A DNA stretch of 64,000 bases from RGIG8775 sp045612185 (GTDB lineage Bacteria > Bacillota > Clostridia > Oscillospirales > CAG-272). The notes beneath the pieces are model-generated. The model did not search any database and was not told where the DNA came from. It saw only the letters and a list, made by a program, of their open reading frames with translations. Location: contig JAZKYO010000108.1 in the NCBI GenBank assembly GCA_045612185.1, forward strand, positions 1 to 64,000, given 5' to 3'. The position numbers and the translations under genes are program-made. Shown here one piece after another: positions 59,931-64,000 of this stretch (position 1 is the stretch's first letter; each line of letters starts with the position of its first letter).

Positions 59931-61181
59931 ATGCAAAATATGTATTCTTACGCTCGCGAAAAGTATGCTGCTATCGGAGTTGATACCGAGGCGGCTATCG
60001 CAAAGCTTTCTTCCATGCCCATTTCGCTTCACTGCTGGCAGGGCGACGACATAAAAGGCTTTGATAACAAGAGCGAGCTTTCAGGCGGTATTCAGACCAC
60101 AGGTAATTATCCCGGCGCAGCACGCAATCCCGAAGAGCTTCTTGCCGACCTTGACAAGGCGTTTTCTCTTATGCCCGGAAAGCAGAGACTTAACATTCAC
60201 GCTTGCTACCCCATCTTCGCTGAAGGCGAGTGGGCTGACAGAGACGCGCTTGAACCCAAGCACTTCGCTAAATGGGTAGAGTTTGCAAAGGAAAGAGGAC
60301 TTGGACTTGACTTTAACCCCTCTTACTTCTCTCACCCCCTCGCGGCTGACGGTCTTACACTTTCTCACCCCGATGAAAAAATCAGAAAATTCTGGATAAG
60401 ACACGGTATTGCTTGTATCAGAATTTCCGAGTATTTCGCAAAAGAAACAGGAACGCCCTGTCTCATGAACATTTGGATTCCCGACGGATACAAAGATATT
60501 CCCGCTGACAGACTTGGTCCAAGAAAGAGATTTGCCGAGTCGCTTGACGAAATTCTCGCTTGCGGTTACGACAAAAATCTCGTTTACGTAGCTCTGGAGT
60601 CCAAGGTTTTCGGAATTGGCGTTGAGTCTTATACCGTCGGATCTGCTGAATTTGGCTTGAACTATGCCGCTTCCCGCGGAATTATGAGCCTTATGGACAA
60701 CGGACACTATCACCCCACCGAGGTGGTTTCCGACAAGCTTTCTTCTATGCTTCTCTTCAACGAGAAGGTAGCGCTTCACGTAACCCGCGCTGTTCGTTGG
60801 GACAGTGACCACGTTGTTCTTCTTGACGATGAAACAAAGGAAATCGCCAACGAGATAGTTCGCAACGACGCTTGTGACCGCGTACTTATCGCGCTTGACT
60901 ACTTTGACGCGAGCATCAACCGTCTTTCGGCTTGGATTGTTGGTATGAGAAACATGCAAAAGGCGCTTCTCTGCGCTCTTCTTACACCTCACGCTTGCTA
61001 CACAAAGATGCAGGACGAGGGCAACACCACCGAGCTTATGGCTAAGCGCGAGGAGCTTAAGAGCTATCCTTGGGGCGAGGTCTGGGCAGAGTTCTGCCGC
61101 AGAAACGGCGTTATCGAGGACGAAAAGTGGTTCGACGAGATTAAGACCTACGAAAAAGAGGTTCTTTCCAAGAGAGTTTAA
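59931..61181 (+). CDS. rhaA: L-rhamnose isomerase
   Basis: 416 residues, normal length. VDTEAAIAKLSSMPISLHCWQGDDIKGF, LSGGIQTTGNYPGAARNPEEL, PGKQRLNIHACYP and the metal-site blocks LGLDFNPSYFSHP, ALESKVFGIG, SLMDNGHYHPTE and WDSDHVVLLDD are all diagnostic of RhaA. Converts L-rhamnose to L-rhamnulose. It stands alone between terminators; no rhaB or rhaD gene is adjacent, though an FGGY kinase and aldolase lie at 27.6-31.4 kb. Confidence 0.96.
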   Translation: MQNMYSYAREKYAAIGVDTEAAIAKLSSMPISLHCWQGDDIKGFDNKSELSGGIQTTGNYPGAARNPEELLADLDKAFSLMPGKQRLNIHACYPIFAEGEWADRDALEPKHFAKWVEFAKERGLGLDFNPSYFSHPLAADGLTLSHPDEKIRKFWIRHGIACIRISEYFAKETGTPCLMNIWIPDGYKDIPADRLGPRKRFAESLDEILACGYDKNLVYVALESKVFGIGVESYTVGSAEFGLNYAASRGIMSLMDNGHYHPTEVVSDKLSSMLLFNEKVALHVTRAVRWDSDHVVLLDDETKEIANEIVRNDACDRVLIALDYFDASINRLSAWIVGMRNMQKALLCALLTPHACYTKMQDEGNTTELMAKREELKSYPWGEVWAEFCRRNGVIEDEKWFDEIKTYEKEVLSKRV

Positions 61182-61190
61182 ACCTACATA

Positions 61191-61220
61191 AAAACGGCTG
61201 TCCGTTTGGACAGCCGTTTT
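61191..61220. terminator. Terminator after rhaA
   Basis: 13-bp arms AAAACGGCTGTCC / GGACAGCCGTTTT with a four-base loop; near-symmetric, so it can also end the converging gene. Confidence 0.9.
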
Positions 61221-61222
61221 CT

Positions 61223-62317
61223 TTATCTTTCTGAATTATAGTCGATGTAATAGAGCAAGTCAAGATCCCACTCGTCGCCGTATTTGGGCTGTGACGTGGA
61301 ATTCTTGGATTTGAAGGTGCAGTACCATTTATTGTCACCATGGGTTCTTATCATGATTTTTGCCGACTGACATTCTGCCGAGTCGTTCAGAATTTTGAAG
61401 CCGACAAGACCGTAAACGCCCATATCACCGTTATACTCAACGGTGCGGTTTATCTTCTCGGTTTCAACACCTGCCCAACCGAAATCACCCGAATTATAGT
61501 TCGAGGTATTAGCCTCATTTACAAGCTTTCCGCTTTCATCAAAGAACTTGAGATTATCGCAAATTCTTCCATCCTTTACGCCGTTATTAACGCGCCAGAA
61601 GGTACACATCTGCAAATATGTTCCATCATTATCAAGTGCGTATTTGCCGCCATCCTCATAATCAAAGGTAACAAATTTAGCCTTTTGTCTATTGTGAACG
61701 CCAAAGGTATCAAATGTATAGCTTTGGCTATGCTCGATAATATTAACACCGGGAGTGTTGCAACGGTTTATAAACGTAGTTTGCTCAAAGGTTGCAACGT
61801 CACCGATATATTCCTTTTCCTCTTTTCCGTCGAGGGAAATCTCTACACCGTCAACGGTCAGTCTGACCATAGGCTTTCCGTCTGTGTATTTGATATTTTC
61901 GTCACCGTGGAAACCGCCTACGAAATCCCCTGCTCTGGCGCTTCTGTCAGCGAACATTTCCTTTGCCGCCATAGATATTTCGCCCTGTTGGAGAACGTCG
62001 CAAATCTTATCGTATCCATTTCCGTTCCATTTGCAAACGCACGCGGTTTTTATGCGGTAATTGCTTCTGTTAAAGCCTCCGTTTGAGCCGTTGTACCAAG
62101 TAAGCGGAACGGCTTCATCTCCTTTGCCCCAAATCTCTCCGATAGCATTTTTTTCATAAATCAAGCAGTATTTAACGTAGCAACAGCCGCTTTTATCCGA
62201 CGATTTTACATATACGTCGAAGCTACCGAAGTCCTGTCCCTCCTGTGCTTTATGTAAAACCACCCTAATTGCCGATTTCTTTGCCGTAAGTTCTGTTCTT
62301 ACTGAATATTCCTTCAT
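61223..62317 (-). CDS. Cytosolic paralogue of the 58203 family, function unknown
   Basis: 364 residues from the ATG at 62317 (AGGAGA at proper distance; the ATG at 62323 abuts that site). No signal peptide. The whole protein corresponds to the C-terminal ~325 residues of the lipoprotein at 58203: NRSNYRIKTACVCK, QQGEISMAAKEM, RAGDFVGGFHGDENI, NRCNTPG, EHSQSYTFDTFGVHN, GTYLQMCTFWR, GDNKWYCTFKSKN and the terminal YYIDYN. A terminator-like hairpin sits just before its ribosome site, so it may be expressed by read-through from the SPFH gene. It converges on rhaA. A surface/cytosol pair around a sugar isomerase suggests two steps on one glycan, but this is inference. Confidence 0.7.
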   Translation of the reverse strand: MKEYSVRTELTAKKSAIRVVLHKAQEGQDFGSFDVYVKSSDKSGCCYVKYCLIYEKNAIGEIWGKGDEAVPLTWYNGSNGGFNRSNYRIKTACVCKWNGNGYDKICDVLQQGEISMAAKEMFADRSARAGDFVGGFHGDENIKYTDGKPMVRLTVDGVEISLDGKEEKEYIGDVATFEQTTFINRCNTPGVNIIEHSQSYTFDTFGVHNRQKAKFVTFDYEDGGKYALDNDGTYLQMCTFWRVNNGVKDGRICDNLKFFDESGKLVNEANTSNYNSGDFGWAGVETEKINRTVEYNGDMGVYGLVGFKILNDSAECQSAKIMIRTHGDNKWYCTFKSKNSTSQPKYGDEWDLDLLYYIDYNSER

Positions 62318-62334
62318 AGTCATTCTCCTAAAAT

Positions 62335-62354
62335 GCCCCGACCGAGGTCGGGGC
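62335..62354 (-). terminator. Terminator/attenuator between SPFH gene and the 61223 gene
   Basis: 9-bp GC-rich arms GCCCCGACC / GGTCGGGGC with a two-base loop, then ATTTT and at once the AGGAGA ribosome site of the next gene on the minus strand. Confidence 0.7.
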
Positions 62355-62362
62355 TTATTTTG

Positions 62363-63334
62363 TTATTTTGTTTCTTTGGTTTCTTTTGCGATTTCGGTCA
62401 AGCCCGTTACCAAGCCCGCGAGAGACTGTATCTCTGAGGGAATGATGATCTTGGTCGCCTTTCCGTCTGCAGCCTTAGCGAAGGCTTCAAGGCTCTTTAT
62501 CATAATAACCGCCTGCGAGGGATCAGCCTCATTTATCATTCTGATACCAGCCGCGTTAGCTTCCTGCACCTTAAGAATAGCTTCTGCCTCACCTTCAGCC
62601 TCGCGGATAGTTGCTTCTCTTACAGCCTCTGCCTTAAGAATAGCCGCCTGCTTTTCAGCCTCAGCTTCAAGAATCATGGACTGCTTACGGCCTTCGGCTA
62701 CGAGGATAGCCGAGTTTCTTTCACCCTCAGCACGAAGGATAGACTCGCGGCGCTCACGCTCAGCCTTCATCTGCTTTTCCATCGCATCCTGAATTTCCTT
62801 GGGGGGAATAATATTTTTAAGCTCAACGCGAGTTACCTTAATTCCCCAAGAGTCGGTTGCTTCGTCAAGAATAGCACGCATCTTGGTGTTAATTATGTCT
62901 CTTGACGTAAGCGTTCCGTCAAGCTCAAGCTCACCAATAATGTTACGAAGTGTGGTAGAAGTAAGATTCTCAATAGCCGCCATGGGATTTGCATGTCCGT
63001 AAGCAAAGAGCTTACAGTCGGTAATCTGATAGAACACCACGGTATCTATCTGCATACGCACGTTATCTCGGGTAATAACCGGCTGAGGCGGGAAATCAAC
63101 AACCTGCTCCATAAGGTTTATCTTAAGAGCTACTCTTTCAAAGAAAGGTATTTTAAGGTGGAAACCGGTCTTCCACGTATCGTGATAAGTTCCGAGTCTT
63201 TCAACTACGTAAGCTCTCGCCTGCGGAACAATGTTAATGCAGGAAACGAGAATAGCCAACGCGATAACAACCATCACTCCGATACCGAAAATAACCGGAG
63301 ATGCCGCAAGGGGCGCCAATAATGCAAGTTTCAT
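62363..63334 (-). CDS. SPFH/Band 7 (stomatin, QmcA-type) membrane protein
   Basis: 323 residues. N-terminal membrane helix (~14-34), then Band 7 core: IVPQARAYVVERLGTYHDTWKTGFHLKIPFFERV, ITRDNVRMQIDTVVFYQITD, NLTSTTLRNIIGELELDGTLTSRD, WGIKVTRVELKNIIPPKEIQDAM. Residues ~195-265 are a long Ala/Glu-rich coiled coil (RAEGERNSAILVAEGRKQ). Such proteins scaffold membrane microdomains, paired with an NfeD protein as here (24 bases upstream). Confidence 0.95.
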   Translation of the reverse strand: MKLALLAPLAASPVIFGIGVMVVIALAILVSCINIVPQARAYVVERLGTYHDTWKTGFHLKIPFFERVALKINLMEQVVDFPPQPVITRDNVRMQIDTVVFYQITDCKLFAYGHANPMAAIENLTSTTLRNIIGELELDGTLTSRDIINTKMRAILDEATDSWGIKVTRVELKNIIPPKEIQDAMEKQMKAERERRESILRAEGERNSAILVAEGRKQSMILEAEAEKQAAILKAEAVREATIREAEGEAEAILKVQEANAAGIRMINEADPSQAVIMIKSLEAFAKAADGKATKIIIPSEIQSLAGLVTGLTEIAKETKETK

Positions 63335-63358
63335 AAAAACTCCTCCTGAAATAAAATT

Positions 63359-63793
63359 TTATTTTTTGCGGCAAATAAGCTTAACGCCCGACACCGCAGT
63401 AATTTCAACAATAGCTCCGTCCTCGATAGGCTCTCCGTCCTCTGAACGTGCGCTCCAATATTTTCCGTCAACCTTTACGCATCCATCACCGCTTACATTG
63501 TCGATTTTCTCAACAACCACGGCGCTTGATCCTACAACAAGATCCAAATTGGTTGCTTTGGTCTTATCATTTGACAGTTTCTTTTTGAAAAAGAGCTGAG
63601 ACATTATGATAAGTACAACGGACAATACGAAGAATATAAGCACCTGAACCCAAATCTCAAGCTGTAAAGACGCAAAAATCATACCCAACACTGCGCCGGG
63701 AACAAACCAGATTGATACCAACGCGGTAGTTGCGCCTTCGCACACAAGAGCGAGAACAATAACGGCCAGCCACACCCAAATCATAACCTCCAT
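63359..63793 (-). CDS. NfeD-family membrane protein
   Basis: 144 residues from the ATG at 63793 (GGGAGG seven bases upstream; a TTG at 63808 lies inside that site). Three or so membrane helices in the first ~75 residues, then a C-terminal OB-like NfeD domain (LVVGSSAVVVEKIDNVSGDGCVKVDGKYWSARSEDGEPIEDGAIVEI). Short NfeD partner of the SPFH protein encoded next; consensus promoter at 63887-63915. Confidence 0.93.
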   Translation of the reverse strand: MEVMIWVWLAVIVLALVCEGATTALVSIWFVPGAVLGMIFASLQLEIWVQVLIFFVLSVVLIIMSQLFFKKKLSNDKTKATNLDLVVGSSAVVVEKIDNVSGDGCVKVDGKYWSARSEDGEPIEDGAIVEITAVSGVKLICRKK

Positions 63794-63886
63794 AAGTATA
63801 CCTCCCAATTCGATTAGGCTCTCCGTTTCCGGCTAAAAACGGAGGCAAGACGCCACACATCAAAAAACTCTCCGCGCCTTTAATTA

Positions 63887-63915
63887 ATTATACCATACAG
63901 ACTCAGAGTTGTCAA
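63887..63915 (-). promoter_or_regulatory. Promoter of the nfeD-SPFH unit
   Basis: TTGACA (63915-63910), 17-base spacer, TATAAT (63892-63887) on the minus strand. Nothing further is seen from 63916 to the window end. Confidence 0.85.
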
Positions 63916-64000
63916 CAAAAAGTATATTAATTTAATGTAAACATAACCGTTTTTTCAAGCAAGAAAAAGTGCTTTTGGGTGGCTGCTTCAAGTGTACTTC

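Noticed and set aside
1..64000. CRISPR arrays, insertion sequences, prophage
   Set aside because: No regularly spaced repeats, transposase, integrase or phage structural genes were seen.
1..64000. Uniform 17-base promoter spacing as a special trait
   Set aside because: All candidate promoters listed have a 17-base spacer, but I searched by eye for that pattern, so the uniformity is partly selection and is not evidence of anything unusual.

Overview
The window looks like a chromosome segment from a spore-forming member of the Clostridia (Bacillota), probably a gut or other anaerobic habitat. Evidence: AT-leaning DNA, Gram-positive style ribosome sites (AGGAGG) and sigma-A promoters, several TTG/GTG starts, the sporulation genes yabP and yabQ in the classic spoVB-like/mazG/hup/rqcP/yabP/yabQ order, class II-type sugar genes, HemZ, CdaA and a bifunctional Rel. 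No phage, insertion sequence or CRISPR array was seen. Species-level placement is not possible from reading alone.

Region 1 (1-16.7 kb). A truncated DUF559 gene and a short palindromic repeat are followed by one very large leftward operon (about 15.6 to 0.4 kb): a giant secreted solute-binding protein, two ABC permeases, an NHL-TPR-Yip1 membrane protein, a DUF5696 secreted protein, a second pair of ABC permeases, and a cytosolic GH123-like DUF4091 hydrolase. No ATPase is encoded, so a shared one elsewhere must be used. Immediately upstream of the first gene, and abutting its ribosome site, I recognise a probable 6S RNA (ssrS). Upstream of that is an AT-rich control region with two matching palindromes whose centres are 105 bp apart.

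Region 2 (16.7-26.7 kb). iscU/nifU-like and nifS genes (leftward), an M50 peptidase, then rightward potABCD for spermidine/putrescine uptake, a class I aminotransferase, trpS and a TagO/WecA-like glycosyl-1-phosphate transferase.

Region 3 (26.7-38.7 kb). Sugar catabolism: a PocR-AraC regulator divergent from an FGGY kinase / fucose-arabinose isomerase-like / class II aldolase / DUF4432 operon; nagA with a GH109-like oxidoreductase-fold protein, nagB, two further AraC regulators; a tRNA-Thr(CGU) with a small ORF running into it; a glycerophosphodiesterase. NagA, NagB, the GH109-like protein and the GH123-like protein of region 1 together point to GalNAc/GlcNAc glycan use.

Region 4 (38.7-56.3 kb). 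A long leftward housekeeping block: Na/Pi transporter, fumarase alpha subunit, yabQ, yabP, rqcP, hup, mazG, spoVB-like flippase, MTA/SAH deaminase, hemZ, dtd, rel, recJ, rseC-like, an FAD oxidoreductase, a CdaR-like membrane stub and the c-di-AMP synthase cdaA.

Region 5 (56.3-64 kb). A lone lipoprotein solute-binding protein, L-rhamnose isomerase flanked by two paralogous proteins of a family I do not recognise (one a lipoprotein, one cytosolic), and an nfeD-SPFH pair. The most novel-looking items are the 6S-led double-permease operon and the paralogous pair around rhaA.
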